Positions 42,901 through 46,625 of a stretch of 64,000 bases of DNA are shown here, one piece after another. Position numbers and translations under genes: made by a program. The stretch covers positions 5,934,925 to 5,998,924 of the forward strand of contig CM046850.1 of NCBI GenBank assembly GCA_025618425.1. Reading direction: 5' to 3'. Under the pieces are notes generated by a model. The model searched no databases and had not been told where the DNA came from. It saw only the letters and a list, made by a program, of their open reading frames with translations. How positions within the stretch are numbered: the first letter of the stretch is position 1; each line of letters starts with the position of its first letter. This DNA is from Heliocidaris tuberculata. Its lineage: Eukaryota > Echinodermata > Echinoidea > Camarodonta > Echinometridae.

Positions 42901-44667
42901 TACTGAAAAACATGGATCCTAAGTGCACAGATTCACTTGAAAATTTCACCAACTCTAGATCATCAATGTAGAACAATTCGCGATGAAGGAAGAATTCTAC
43001 TGAAATAGGATGAAAAATAACAGAAGCATTCATAAACTGCATCTACTGAAGCAGGGTGAAATTAATTGCCCAAAGTAGGATGAAAATACTTGAAGCAGGG
43101 TGTAAATGTATCAATCGAAGCAGGGTGAAAATATAACCAAACATTTGGCTATCAGCCGCTGCTGGTCTCTGCTGCCTGAAGCTCTGGGGTAGAAGAGGGC
43201 TAGAAAACACCGCTGCCACCAGTTGTAAGACTCGGGTTCCAACACAATTCCAGCACACTCTTAAACAGAGCAGAGACAGCACAGCAGAGGTGTTGTTCAG
43301 ATCGAAGTCTACTGGCTAACTCCCTGTAACCAGGTTTTAATGTGTAATTGCATACCATACAAATTCCATGCAAATTATAACAAGAAACAAATATTCATGT
43401 AGTCACATCAACATCACAAAGTGTCTTGAATATTCAAACACCTGAACAATAGATAAATGTTAACTATACATAGTATATGTTAATTATTCTTTAAGCTTGA
43501 CTGCATCTGGTGAATATTCATAAAGTACAAACCAATCTGAATCAAGGGAAAAGGAGGGAAAATTCAAACCAATCAGGAAGAGAGGATCAAAGATGCTAGA
43601 TGATGGTGAAGTGGTTAAATACAAAAGGAACCTGAGTGGGAACTGTGTGTAACTGATAATGTGTACAAGTGTATGAGAACTGTGAGTGAAGGATGACAGA
43701 ATAGTATGAAAGGGGTGAATCAAGGATATGTACAATGTAAAGAGGGAGAGCAAAGAAGTTCAAAATAAATCCCTACAATAGAATATCTAATTTCATGCCA
43801 GATCCTTTGATAGGATCTTTATCATCTTGATCAAGTGAAATTTTCAGGCTGTTTTTGGTCGGTGATCTTGCTCCTCTGCCGCACACATATGTGCAAGATA
43901 TCACACACTTGCTATGGGAGGCAATTGCTCACGGTATGAAGGTACAGAGTGCGAGGTTAATATATTAACCTCGCATAAGTGTGAGTGAGTTCATTCATAC
44001 ATTTAATGAGAGGAAAATAATTATTTAAAATTTCACTTTCGATTGTGAATCCTCAAATTTGTGGCACAATACGTAAGAGTTGAAGAGTCCCTGAATTAGG
44101 TAATCTAGCAAATTTAAGAAAATTAAATCTTGCTTAGAGCACTTTTGTTCTGTTTTTGACTGCTACAATAGTGAATGTTGGACACAGTCCCATAAAGGCA
44201 AGGGCCTATGAGCATGCACTCACACTTATGCGAGGTATAATATTGGAGATAATTAATGATGGGCATGAAGCCATGATGAGTATTGGTGTGGTCCACGTCC
44301 AACTACATGCACATTTCGATCAGCCACAAACTGATAACCAATTTAACCATTATGATATCTTCCTGCATACTCACATATGAGTGAATCTCATGACCCCATA
44401 GTCATTTTCTCTGAAAACCCACAATCCTCCTACTTCCCCAGTCCTCTCAAACATCACCACATCGAGGCCTGCCTCACGCAGACACTTGGCCGTCGCCAGC
44501 CCGGAGATTCCCGCTCCGATCACGCAAACATCAGTTCGATCTGGCGGCGGCATTTTTCTTGGACTAAGTTTTGTCTTTTTCTTCCTACGTTCTATCTCGG
44601 CCTCAAGTTCTGTTGTGCTAAGAATGTTCTGCATGCTACCTGAGTCCATATGGGATTTGTGGGCCAT
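14269..44667 (-). CDS. Flavin-containing monooxygenase, complete 10-exon gene
   Basis: FMOs are FAD- and NADPH-dependent ER-membrane enzymes that oxygenate nucleophilic N and S atoms. I joined ten exons (14269-14449, 16002-16135, 17086-17271, 17835-17936, 20938-21094, 21945-22115, 23516-23642, 25131-25292, 28524-28693, 44375-44667); all introns are GT-AG and phases agree, giving 560 aa, normal for the family. Seen: FAD-binding GAGISG (51-56) with downstream EVGGLW; ATGHH (about 189-193); the FMO signature FKGEIIHSVDY (207-217), fitting FxGxxxHxxxY; NADPH-binding GIGNSA (234-239); FCTGY (366-370); LYKNVFSP and ELQ-like EIQARW; FGTCGPAQYRL; and a hydrophobic tail of about 20 residues ending VVIIY, a C-terminal anchor. 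The start ATG has a strong context (CCACGATGG). The 40-residue basic N-terminal extension before the Rossmann fold is longer than in mammalian FMOs. Orthology to FMO1-5 cannot be assigned here. Confidence 0.96.
14576..14831. mobile_element. TTAA-flanked piggyBac-like MITE
   Basis: TTAA then CCTCTACCATGCCGTGGGC on the left; GGTGGCATGGAAGGGG then TTAA on the right. It resembles the 13,074-13,366 element. Confidence 0.75.
14935..15174. mobile_element. hAT MITE with 8-bp TSD
   Basis: Perfect TIRs CAGGGGCGGCG and CGCCGCCCCTG with a perfect 8-bp duplication GGTGGGGT (14927-14934 and 15175-15182). CAGGGGCG ends are characteristic of hAT elements. The interior is TTC-rich. Confidence 0.9.
15399..15814. 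mobile_element. TTAA MITE, copy 1 of a matched pair
   Basis: TTAACCCTTTCGAGACAATTG to TCCTGTCCTGAAAGGGTTAA. A full-length relative in the same orientation lies at 53,333-53,747, with the same order of internal words such as TCCTTAAATTGGCAACA and TATTATTGTTGCCAATTTG. Confidence 0.88.
16002..16135 (-). CDS. FMO exon 9
   Basis: Acceptor TTTATAG|AGGG, donor TGGAG|GTATTC, phases 0 to 2. Encodes RENVKRYHASARHTIQKDP and the following YCDDIAQKFGAGPQLWRHP block typical of FMOs. Two decayed copies of its 5' half lie just upstream in intron 8. Confidence 0.95.
16218..16280 (-). pseudogene. Decayed copy of FMO exon 9 (5' half), copy 1
   Basis: On the + strand TATAGGGTCCATTTGGATGG followed by a CTCTTTACATAGAGGCAAAA end parallels exon 9 (TATAGGGTCCTTCTGGATGG and CTCCCTCTATAAAGGCAAA) across the acceptor boundary, with internal deletions. 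Not coding now. Confidence 0.7.
16307..16385 (-). pseudogene. Decayed copy of FMO exon 9 (5' half), copy 2
   Basis: GGGTATAGCACCCTTTTGGA, then GACGTGTCTCGCAGACTTGTG and CTCCCTCTCTACT, parallels exon 9 with a 6-base insertion in the middle that would break the frame or the motif. No intact open frame. Confidence 0.68.
16510..17030. repeat. Duplicated block, intron 8 copy
   Basis: About 520 bp whose landmarks (AGTTTTGGCAGCAAAAAG, ATATAGTCTCACATTG, AATTATCTGAAAGAACG, TAAATTATTTTTTGCCTCAC, TTGCTATTTATC, CAAAGAAATCTGA) recur in the same order in intron 2 at 26,105-27,635. There the block is expanded by two insertions. Confidence 0.78.
17086..17271 (-). CDS. FMO exon 8
   Basis: Acceptor CCACAG|CTG, donor GAACAG|GTATC, phase 0 on both sides, 62 codons. 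Contains LYKNVFSPRVGPSLAFIGF and MSEIQARWFAELCKKKIRLP, standard FMO blocks. Confidence 0.96.
17835..17936 (-). CDS. FMO exon 7
   Basis: Acceptor TAACAG|GTGGAC, donor CTGAAG|GTGAGA, phase 0, 34 codons. Contains VDCVVFCTGYHIDLPFL, the second ATGY-type motif of the family. Confidence 0.96.
18716..19207. mobile_element. MITE with about 105-bp TIRs and 5-bp TSD
   Basis: The left end ACACTACCAACACTAAGTG is mirrored at the right by CACTTAGTGTTGGTAGTGT, and the match extends about 105 bp inward. Perfect 5-bp flanks TATTT (18711-18715 and 19208-19212). Superfamily not assigned. The long reading frame across it is not a gene. Confidence 0.88.
19400..19565 (-). mobile_element. SINE copy, minus strand
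   Basis: Minus-strand B box GGTTCAGATCCC near 19,495, followed by TTTGGCAAGATAGTAGTCC and TTTGCCACTCTTTACCC. It shares body and order with the SINEs at 20.66 and 22.34 kb. Confidence 0.75.
20017..20397. mobile_element. TIR element, intact copy (380 bp)
   Basis: Ends TTTAAAGATAAAGTTGAGTT and CAACCTTCTCTTTAA are inverted. An inverted second copy, split by a 395-bp insertion, lies at 24,093-24,895. Confidence 0.87.
20657..20897 (+). mobile_element. tRNA-derived SINE, best copy
   Basis: The A-box-like GTGGGTCTAGTGGATAAG and B box GGTTCAAATCCC have normal tRNA spacing, then a body with CATTAATCTACATTTGCCAC, GGTGTAGTAAGTCGGTGACTG and TGATATGCGCTATATGAG. It would be transcribed by pol III on the + strand, antisense to the FMO gene. 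Confidence 0.83.
20938..21094 (-). CDS. FMO exon 6
   Basis: Acceptor CTCCAG|CTAT, donor GTCGAG|GTTAG, phases 2 to 0. Encodes YGLNPKMRILQTQPTVSPVL and the IFTDGTSVE end, matching the region after the NADPH domain in FMOs. Confidence 0.95.
21228..21383. mobile_element. hAT-like MITE with CAGGGG ends
   Basis: CAGGGGTGGATT on the left and GGATCCGCCCCTG on the right. The expected 8-bp flank match is weak (ATTTGTAT and TGTAGTAG), so insertion details are uncertain. Confidence 0.65.
21945..22115 (-). CDS. FMO exon 5
   Basis: Acceptor TTTTAG|GTGC, donor AATAA|GTAAGTACG, phase 2 to 2. Encodes CKEVHLSTRSGAWIVPNYLF, GRPIDHY and the following hydrophobic stretch, all standard for FMOs. Confidence 0.95.
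   Translation of the reverse strand: MQRGPSEYPLRSLDCPKLPLWTPHRPLQLSIGSQTPSRHHECCLRDSGVPYTWSSK
22207..22264. repeat. Small hairpin, GGAGCC ends
   Basis: GGGAGCCAGAAGGGCGTTAAC and GAGTTGATGCCCTTTAGGCTCC form an imperfect hairpin. A similar sequence (GAGCCAGAAGGGCATTAACCC) starts at about 27,782. Confidence 0.55.
22342..22480 (-). mobile_element. SINE copy, minus strand
   Basis: Minus strand: CTAGTGTATAAGTCTGCGG (A-box side), GGGTTCGATTATC (B box) and AAGACATTAATCTACATTTG. Same family as 20,657-20,897. Confidence 0.75.
22795..23066 (+). mobile_element. SINE body fragment
   Basis: ATCTACATTTGCCACTCCCAG, AGTGGGTACATGATAAGATTT and the terminal ATACGATATGCACTATAC match the body of the 20.66-kb SINE. 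The tRNA-like head is not recognisable. Confidence 0.6.
23175..23470. repeat. (ATT)n-type trinucleotide array
   Basis: About 300 bp of imperfect ATT, ATC and ACT repeats in FMO intron 4, ending in a C run 30-40 bp from the exon 4 donor. Confidence 0.9.
23516..23642 (-). CDS. FMO exon 4 (FMO signature and NADPH fold)
   Basis: Acceptor CCAAG|GTGA, donor GGAAG|GTAG, phases 1 to 2. Completes FxGxxxHxxxY (HSVDY) and carries VLVVGIGNSAVDAAVDLA, the NADPH-binding Rossmann motif. Confidence 0.96.
24093..24895. mobile_element. TIR element, inverted copy split by an insertion
   Basis: The complement of the 20.0-kb element (TTAAAGGGAAGCTTGAGTT to AACTCAACTTTATCTTTAA). The inner order is preserved except for a 395-bp block at 24,285-24,679. 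Confidence 0.85.
24285..24679. mobile_element. Nested insertion, about 11-bp TSD
   Basis: Foreign DNA absent from the 20.0-kb copy, bounded by ACATTTGTGTG (24274-24284) and ACATTGGTGTG (24680-24690). It contains TACATGTACATGTAC and a CpG-rich GGCGGGCGGGTGCG patch. Family not recognised. Confidence 0.7.
25131..25292 (-). CDS. FMO exon 3
   Basis: Acceptor TTATAG|GGGA, donor TCAAAG|GTAAGT, phase 1 to 1. Encodes EGWKITSVAVEDDGN and FVAIATGHHAKPSWPKF, the first ATGHH motif. Confidence 0.95.
25890..26095. mobile_element. Probable degenerate MITE with internal hairpin
   Basis: Starts AGAGCTATCCATACAGAGAG, like the 5.89-kb MITE. Inside, TCATGGAGCTTCGAAAAGTTCCC and GGGAACTATTGGGAGCTCCATGA form a hairpin, and ACGCGCATGC / ATGCGCGT are opposed. 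The right end is poorly defined. Confidence 0.5.
26184..26692. mobile_element. Insertion with TGCAAATCC ends and a long poly(T)
   Basis: CATGGGTGCAAATCCAGGGGG at the left and GGATTTGCACCAT at the right are inverted, followed and preceded by C and G runs. About 150 bp of near-pure T fills the centre. GCTTGTCAGAGAATTTTGG occurs twice, the complement of the 9.4-kb element word. No clear TSD. Confidence 0.75.
26830..27339. mobile_element. GC-rich TIR element with 9-bp TSD
   Basis: CGGGTGGGGCACTC at the left and GAGTGCCCCCCCCCCGGGC at the right. Perfect 9-bp direct repeat TTTCACCCC at 26821-26829 and 27340-27348. The interior is CpG-rich (CGGCGCGGGCGCGGCCCCCGG). The paralogous empty site is visible near 16,751. 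Confidence 0.85.
28524..28693 (-). CDS. FMO exon 2
   Basis: Acceptor TTTACAG|AAAT, donor GAGAAG|GTATGG, phases 2 to 1. Encodes NVSKQNYCFSDFPFPDD, EFPHNSQMAKYIGDY and the following FNI block, classic FMO sequence after the FAD fold. Confidence 0.96.
29328..29472. mobile_element. MITE with GGGCCCT ends next to its empty site
   Basis: GGGCCCTATTTTATTGATCC and AAAGACAGGGCCC are inverted ends. The flanking host sequence (AAACTATTGACCT ... TGGTCTATGAAAAACAATG) occurs uninterrupted about 130 bp upstream (GAACTATCAACCTGGTCTATG). Confidence 0.7.
29600..30110. repeat. Two-unit modular array ending in (GGAC)n/(AC)n
   Basis: Two about 140-bp units, each TTGCATAATTAATGAATTTC, GTGTAGAAGTTTGGAAGCC, CCCACCCAGCCCTATCAG and GAGAAGTAGCATTTT. 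Then GGACGGACGGAC, an AC run and CTTCGTTCGGCGGGGACAATA. The same last unit closes the 56.8-58.0-kb array. Confidence 0.8.
30177..30838. repeat. Modular array with TATGCCTCC ends
   Basis: About four tandem units of roughly 130 bp, each TGACCTTTGACCTA, GTACCCCAAAATCTAATCAG, TTTGAAGTTCATACCTCAAA, TTGAGTTATCGCTAGAAC and CCTGAAATTTCAGAAA. Then GGACGGACGGACAG and GGTGGGCGGAGGCATA, the inverse of the left end TATGCCTCCACC. Confidence 0.82.
30877..30918. repeat. (TA)n microsatellite
   Basis: About 20 TA units. Confidence 0.9.
31221..31502. mobile_element. Word element CGCTATTCAT, copy 2
   Basis: Same order and orientation as copy 1 at 10.25 kb, about 18 bp longer near the left end. Flanks TAATATAC and TAATATAT suggest an 8-bp target duplication with one mismatch. 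Termini CGGGTCCGCTCGCTA and TAGCGAGGTTACCCC. Confidence 0.88.
31985..32215. repeat. Word element GGGTAGTTGTC
   Basis: The left half has ACAATTACCCCCTAGGA and CAACTACTCCTAGGACAAC; the right half has the complement (GGGGGTAGTTGT, GGGGTAGTTGTC, AGTGATTGTCTTGAG, CTTGTCCTAG), with C and G runs. It can fold on itself. Related words at 4.7 kb. Confidence 0.6.
32466..33090. mobile_element. Long-arm foldback element
   Basis: The left arm (GGAGAATGAAACCCC, AGAAGCATATCACTGAAAG, AAGTTATGAAGATTT, CATTATGCTAATGGGATGC) is mirrored by the right arm (GCATCTCATTAGCATAATG, CTTATGAATATTTGAAA inverse, CACTGATATGCTTCTT, a G run and GTTTCATTCTCATTTAG). Arms of about 170 bp. No coding sequence. Confidence 0.85.
33238..33583. 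mobile_element. MITE with CAATTCCACGGTAACGGA ends
   Basis: GCAATTCCACGGTAACGGACA then TTCAGACACATTTTAC on the left, inverse on the right (GTAAAATGTGTCTGAATG, CCGTTACCATGGAATTGC). ATTAGT occurs outside both ends and may be target duplication. Confidence 0.75.
33600..34650. other. Intron 1 sequence without recognised features
   Basis: AT-rich with several TACATGTA-type palindromes. I see no exon or element. Confidence 0.4.
34651..35204 (-). repeat. 3' LTR of the Ty3/gypsy element
   Basis: TG...CA bounded, 554 bp; the downstream repeat with respect to element transcription. The minus strand contains TATA-like and AATAAA-like AT-rich patches, but no promoter can be fixed by eye. Confidence 0.95.
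35205..35222 (-). other. Polypurine tract
   Basis: Minus strand GAGAGGAAGACTAGTT abuts the 3' LTR; it is the expected plus-strand primer site. Confidence 0.7.
35223..37073. other. 1.85-kb noncoding 3' region of the retrotransposon
   Basis: Between the pol stop and the polypurine tract. Very AT-rich, with poly(T), (TA)n and several ACATGTA words, and no long frame. No envelope gene is recognisable. Such a long 3' untranslated region is unusual and could be captured or decayed sequence. Confidence 0.6.
37074..40946 (-). CDS. pol: Retrotransposon Pol: RT, RNase H, integrase
   Basis: 1,290 residues from the first ATG; the open frame really begins further upstream (41,051) and overlaps pro, so the natural product is probably a fusion. 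Reverse transcriptase spans about residues 165-360, with LSSGYWQI and catalytic YLDD at 306-309. RNase H has D455, E496 and D521 in TDAS, YDRELYAI and LTDHRPL. The integrase zinc finger has H709, H716, C746 and C749. The integrase core has D778, D837 and E873 (FADI, HTDQG, IVERANR), and a chromodomain-free C-terminal module has WKGPF at about 1008-1012. Residues from about 1,050 on are a Q/P/S-rich low-complexity tail of unknown role. All catalytic residues are present and no stop interrupts the frame. Confidence 0.95.
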   Translation of the reverse strand: MSEVHVQGRLIPPQPDVIPQDYDGIFEPSIHEHLHVAGARSLSRPQDGIILLRLINPTCETVELSANTTLGQFYSTTGGSEEEYEILDNVVAGTQPSSAFQASSMLPTSDLTKTEYEKAEYLLKSFSDVFSSTAEDIGQTNLTYHEITTTTETPVRQRAYRTSPTMRVEIQNQVDEMLRRDIIEESFSPWASPIVMVRKKDKTYRFCVDYRALNAVTVRDSHPIPRQDDSIDALSSSSYFSVIDLSSGYWQIPLDPKDKEKTAFTTGTGLYQFKVMPFGLVNAPMTFQRVMEAVLHGLHWSTCLIYLDDCIVLGKTFQDHLHNLQEVLQRFREANLKLKPSKCQFFRKEVTYLGHVISPAGVLPDPANTKKVSSWPRPMNATQVRSFLGLASFYRRFIHGFAQVASPLTDLTHKGRKFMWTDDCEEAFNKLKFSLTSPPLLAYPDFNNKFNLATDASQDSVGAVLSQMQEDSDRVVAYYSQKLTETQRKWSTYDRELYAIISSIRHFRHYLRGQEFTILTDHRPLLSYNKVPIQDDSTGRRARWIVELDAYSFTITHRKGSSHQNADAMSRIPDDAPHLVSMVNTRSSTRNSSTPQPDQELTIPKSSNSTVNKVPVNFILANHYDDLRYHQQNDKDIQRIIKYIKTGHHPTVREVRRQTPRLRRLLWQLPRLVLENGLLYRQRQDNSGSSSLQVVVPESLVPQVLEEIHGNPSSGHFGVQCTLHRAESLCFWPFMHKDITNYCRTCPACESIRSPNPKHHAPLQNIKTDHPLQMVFADIAELPTSRSGHHYILIVVDHFRKYTNIYPMQDQTAQTVARHLFEEYIKEHGVPESLHTDQGRQFESRLVQDLCKRLGIRKSRSSPYHPQGAGIVERANRVIKEQLAKYIADQGGDWDKHIHQLQLAYNTSVHASTGMIPYFIMHGREARTPASITCPVMTQSYDSTQEYVTDVCSRLRKAFQHAQQKAEQAQLRQKKDYDASTRTISYTPGDLVWLHDPVNARHKLEPNWKGPFIVISSSPDDLNYRIADIHDENVKKLVHHNRLKLFRSRDYLHGKGPSTSRPPSDGQKKSEIIPPFSHPSSSNQARPEIPPPSHFASPFSIEVPWSANTQTPADQFQQPEDPHVPECQLPIHPRRNETDHQSRSDSSSQCPDQSTQCRRLDNSDQPSWSEESTTGQSSTHSIQQHTIGQPTPNQPLQHVGPIQANPQEQQVHSPLQFQRPGPSREDPDIDPEVNDQQCPTPQHLPAQQSTGEPASQHTTRTQKDISTTQLPQTRSGRRIHKPQKYGDYQM
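40988..41488 (-). CDS. pro: Retrotransposon aspartic protease (pro frame)
   Basis: A separate frame, -1 to gag, open from 41,488 to a stop at 40,988; the first ATG is at 41,440. The retropepsin core AYIDSGSFISLMS has DSG in place of the more common DTG, and the flap-distal FILGWDFM matches the usual ILGxDFL helix. The protease would matures the Gag-Pro-Pol products. Expression most likely needs a -1 frameshift at the end of gag, since the frame overlaps gag by about 20 bases at a slippery heptamer. It overlaps the pol frame by 64 bases at its 3' end. Confidence 0.85.
   Translation of the reverse strand, partial: RPGKLLVVGDEGQSPTMPLLTKQTQTEYQSHPPSSMAVNNQSHPSSSPPYILAIVDNTYILAYIDSGSFISLMSADFYYSIQESQRSPLHKSTTLASTITREGMDIIGATSPTIHLGNKTTKHLFSVARNITHPFILGWDFMFKHDASLSAHTSSFSMPFINTKYH
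41440..41482 (-). promoter_or_regulatory. gag-pro -1 ribosomal frameshift signal
   Basis: Minus strand: GGGAAAC (41476-41482) read in gag phase as G GGA AAC, then a 6-base spacer TACTGG, then a perfect 10-bp stem TAGTTGGTGA / TCACCAACTA with a 10-base loop. The gag stop TAG lies at the start of the stem. Loop GGTCA can pair with TGACC 9 bases past the stem, so a pseudoknot is possible. GGGAAAC is a known retroviral -1 site. Confidence 0.88.
41467..42558 (-). CDS. gag: Retrotransposon Gag, RS-rich tail
   Basis: 363 residues. The first half (MSTFRLDLPEVFNGEDGRNF ... IHEMGAKTFNEALDIAVRVE) is a retrotransposon Gag capsid-type domain with the usual FxW and LxxLVEEAFPDY-like helices. A coiled-coil-like EKVLQRLDDLELKLEKH follows. 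The tail has no CCHC zinc knuckle. Instead it has two copies of a HRYxDDRWHQPSRSPSP unit and further RSPSPQR and SPPRR motifs, giving an SR-protein-like basic tail. It would form the particle shell and bind RNA. The stop at 41,467 is preceded by the frameshift site. Confidence 0.9.
   Translation of the reverse strand: MSTFRLDLPEVFNGEDGRNFGQWVRRLEVAAEVLPQPERKLHLILPSRLAGSAFTVWESIPRTEQQDYSLVRKKLSAVFGNTNYLTTFKSCIDARKRQRNEALEVFAAAITTLVEEAFPDYDAAGKDGEKFRRFLASIDKPLQIKIHEMGAKTFNEALDIAVRVERANQMGQSSAVPDQTVASTSPKRNDTTSVTLEKVLQRLDDLELKLEKHSRPKHRYFEDRWHQPSRSPSPLRNPYEHQSRSRHRYSDDRWHQPSRSPSPYQPRRHYRSPSPQRHYHSQSPALSPATHRTLRRLSPPRRNAYDVGRSTSPQRQLRNSNQPNWQPTRSDVCHPYDGRDSPYHPMNSATSRKVHFDDQGNYW
42559..43207 (-). 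other. 5' leader of the retrotransposon
   Basis: About 650 bases between the primer binding site and the gag ATG, expected to hold packaging signals. Contains tandem GAAGCAGGGTGAAAAT-like words at 43,055-43,135. Confidence 0.6.
43208..43221 (-). other. Primer binding site (tRNA-Leu type)
   Basis: Minus strand TGGTGGCAGCGGTG starts two bases after the 5' LTR and is complementary to the CACCGCTGCCACCA 3' end of metazoan tRNA-Leu as I recall it. Confidence 0.85.
43224..43777 (-). repeat. 5' LTR of the Ty3/gypsy element
   Basis: 554 bp, one base different by eye from the other LTR. It would hold the element promoter. Confidence 0.95.
44000..44215. repeat. Direct repeat flanking FMO exon 1, copy 1
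   Basis: TGAGAGGAAAATAATTATTT, TAATCTAGCAAATTTAAG, TCTGTTTTTGACTGCTAC, GGACACAGTCCCATA and GGGCCTATGAG. The same order occurs at 45,000-45,167, continuing at 48,975-49,010. Confidence 0.8.
44375..44667 (-). CDS. FMO exon 1 (start and FAD fold)
   Basis: Starts at ATG 44,667 (CCACGATGG context), ends CTCATAT|GTGAGT, phase 2. Encodes a basic Lys/Arg/Glu-rich leader, then DVCVIGAGISGLATAKCLRE and EVGGLW, the FAD-binding Rossmann fold. A second in-frame ATG follows six codons in (MDSGSM). Confidence 0.96.
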
Positions 44668-45000
44668 CGTGGCTTGGGTTACTAATTAACTAGACCACTA
44701 GCTTTATCTCCAAGTTACTTAGTAGTTCAGATAGAAGACGTAAACATTTAACTATGGAACGCCACAAGTTAAGTGCGAGCGTGAGTCGTCATGTACCGGG
44801 ACGGACCGGTACATGATAACGTTTCACAAAACGCTCTCATATTATTTTAATAATAATATGATAGCAACCAGTCATTTATACAGGAATGTACAAGCCTATC
44901 TAAAGATAAGCATGTACTTCACAATAGCTTTATCGGCTGAATAGGCTTCAATAGGTTTTGTGTGTATTAACGGGGATTGGCCCACTCTAGATCATTCCTA
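44668..45000 (-). promoter_or_regulatory. FMO upstream region
   Basis: The 5' flank of the FMO start. It holds a perfect hairpin TCATGTACCGG-GACGGA-CCGGTACATGA (44,789-44,816) and an AT palindrome (CATATTATT...AATAATATG, about 44,837). No TATA box or initiator can be assigned with confidence. Confidence 0.4.
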
Positions 45001-45002
45001 CA

Positions 45003-45167
45003 TGAGAGGAAAATAATTATTTAAAATTTCACTTTCAATGCTGAAACCCCAAATTTGTAAGAGTCCCTGAAATTCAGGTAATCTAGCAAATTTAAGAAAA
45101 TAAATCTTGCTTAGATCAATATTGTTGTCTGTTTTTGACTATTGCAACAGTGAATGTTTGACACCCA
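45003..45167. repeat. Direct repeat flanking FMO exon 1, copy 2 (left part)
   Basis: Matches 44,004-44,180 with small indels up to GAATGTTTGACAC, where the next element interrupts it. The right remainder starts near 48,975 (GGACAGTCACA ... GGGCCTATGAG). Confidence 0.78.
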
Positions 45168-46014
45168 TGCAGGTCGAAAATCCAAATCCTACGGAGACCC
45201 ATAGAAAACCAATAGGAAATTCCTAATGGTTTCTGATGGTTTTGTTGGTTTCTATTGGTTTCCTATAGGAACCCATAGAAGTTCCATATGAATCATAGCT
45301 GTTCAAATGTGCACCCATAAAAACCCATAAAACCCATAGAAAATCCAGTAAAGCCCATTCAATCATTCAAGGGTGCCATGCAACTATCCTGTACATGTCC
45401 TATTGGTTTCTATTGGATTCCTATTGGATCCCATACACCAATCCAATGATGAAACCAATAGATTCTAGTCTACAGACAGTACTCCTATTGGGTTTTGGTT
45501 GTTTCTATTGGTTTCTATTGGTCCTATTGGTTTTTGGATGTTTCTATTGGTTTCTATTGGTCCTATTGGTTTTTGGATGTTCTATTGGTTTCTATTGGTT
45601 TCTATAGGTCCTAATCATTCATGAATATTCATGAATGACAATAATCTAAAATTTGAAAACTAGTGGAAGTAGATAAAATACATTTAGATTTTAAGTGTTC
45701 ATGCTGGGATTAAGCTTTGAACTGTGATATAAATGGTACTTACATTAATTATTGTAATGTACACAATTTCAAAAGGCATTTTCATATTTCAGTAATAAAA
45801 GTGTAAATCTAGTTTTAATAATAAATTAAGTGTAATCTAGTTAGTAACCATTTTCTTAAAGCACTACAACTATGTCCCTATATATAAAATGAATGTGATA
45901 CAATAAGTTATCATTTCGGCAGCAGGTGGGTGTGTTGCCGGCGCAAATATTCTTACTGAATGAGAAGCGCCTTAAAACACAACCAAACAAAAACAAACAA
46001 TACAATACAATACA

Positions 46015-46162
46015 ACAACTGGGCGTTGTGGCGTGCGCCTGTAATAAACTGATTCAGCGGACCCAGGTTCGAAACTGAGTCACGTCTTTCGGATGGTGAC
46101 ATTAAAGGTCGGTCCCCAGACGTAAATATCATATTTGAATTATACACGTCTGTATTAACCCA

Positions 46163-46167
<5 letters not shown>
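46015..46167 (+). mobile_element. SINE with Alu/7SL-like head
   Basis: GGGCGTTGTGGCGTGCGCC then TGTAATAAACTG, B box AGGTTCGAAACT, TTTCGGATGGTGACATTAAA and ATACACGTCTGTATTAA before an (AC)n tail. The body matches the SINE at 51.0 kb; the head differs. Confidence 0.65.

Positions 46168-46238
<71 letters not shown>
46168..46238. repeat. (AC)n microsatellite
   Basis: About 35 AC units with one GC interruption; the tail of the preceding SINE. Confidence 0.92.
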
Positions 46239-46625
46239 TACTTAGTAGCTATAGGTATAGGATATAGGATGTAGGATATAAGAGTAGGATTATAGGAGTA
46301 GGATAATTCAATTCAATTCATTTATTTCATTCTCCATAAAAATACACAAATACTTATGATACATGGTACATGAGATAAAAATTGTGACATAAAACTAACT
46401 TAAGGTACATGATTAATATGATAACATGATGTAAAAAAACAACAACAAAAACAATAACAATTAAACGAGAGACATTTTATGGGAATGGGGGGGGGGGGGT
46501 CAACAAAAAGAGCATTTAGCCTTATAAAACGTTGACCCCTTAGATAAATCATAAAGCAAGTAAATCGGATACACAAAAAGTCAAACAGAAAGAAAGAAGC
46601 AAACACAGAGAGAAAGCAAATCAAA

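Larger units (their letters stand above)
34651..43777 (-). mobile_element. Ty3/gypsy LTR retrotransposon, near-intact
   Basis: A 9,127-bp element in antisense to + but in the same orientation as the FMO gene, inside its intron 1. It has 554-bp LTRs beginning TGTAAGACTC and ending CCCTACA, flanked by a 4-bp duplication ATAG. By eye the LTRs differ at one base (GGATCC in one, GGATCA in the other), so insertion is recent. Order on the minus strand: LTR, primer binding site, gag, pro, pol (RT, RNase H, integrase), a 1.87-kb noncoding stretch, polypurine tract, LTR. The RT-RNase H-integrase order and the integrase GPF module place it in Ty3/gypsy (Metaviridae-type), not Copia or BEL. All three reading frames are long and open, so it may still be active. 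Confidence 0.95.
28694..44374 (-). other. FMO intron 1 (15.7 kb)
   Basis: The largest intron. It carries two modular arrays, a word element, two foldback elements and the 9.1-kb LTR retrotransposon. Without that element it would be 6.5 kb. Confidence 0.9.
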
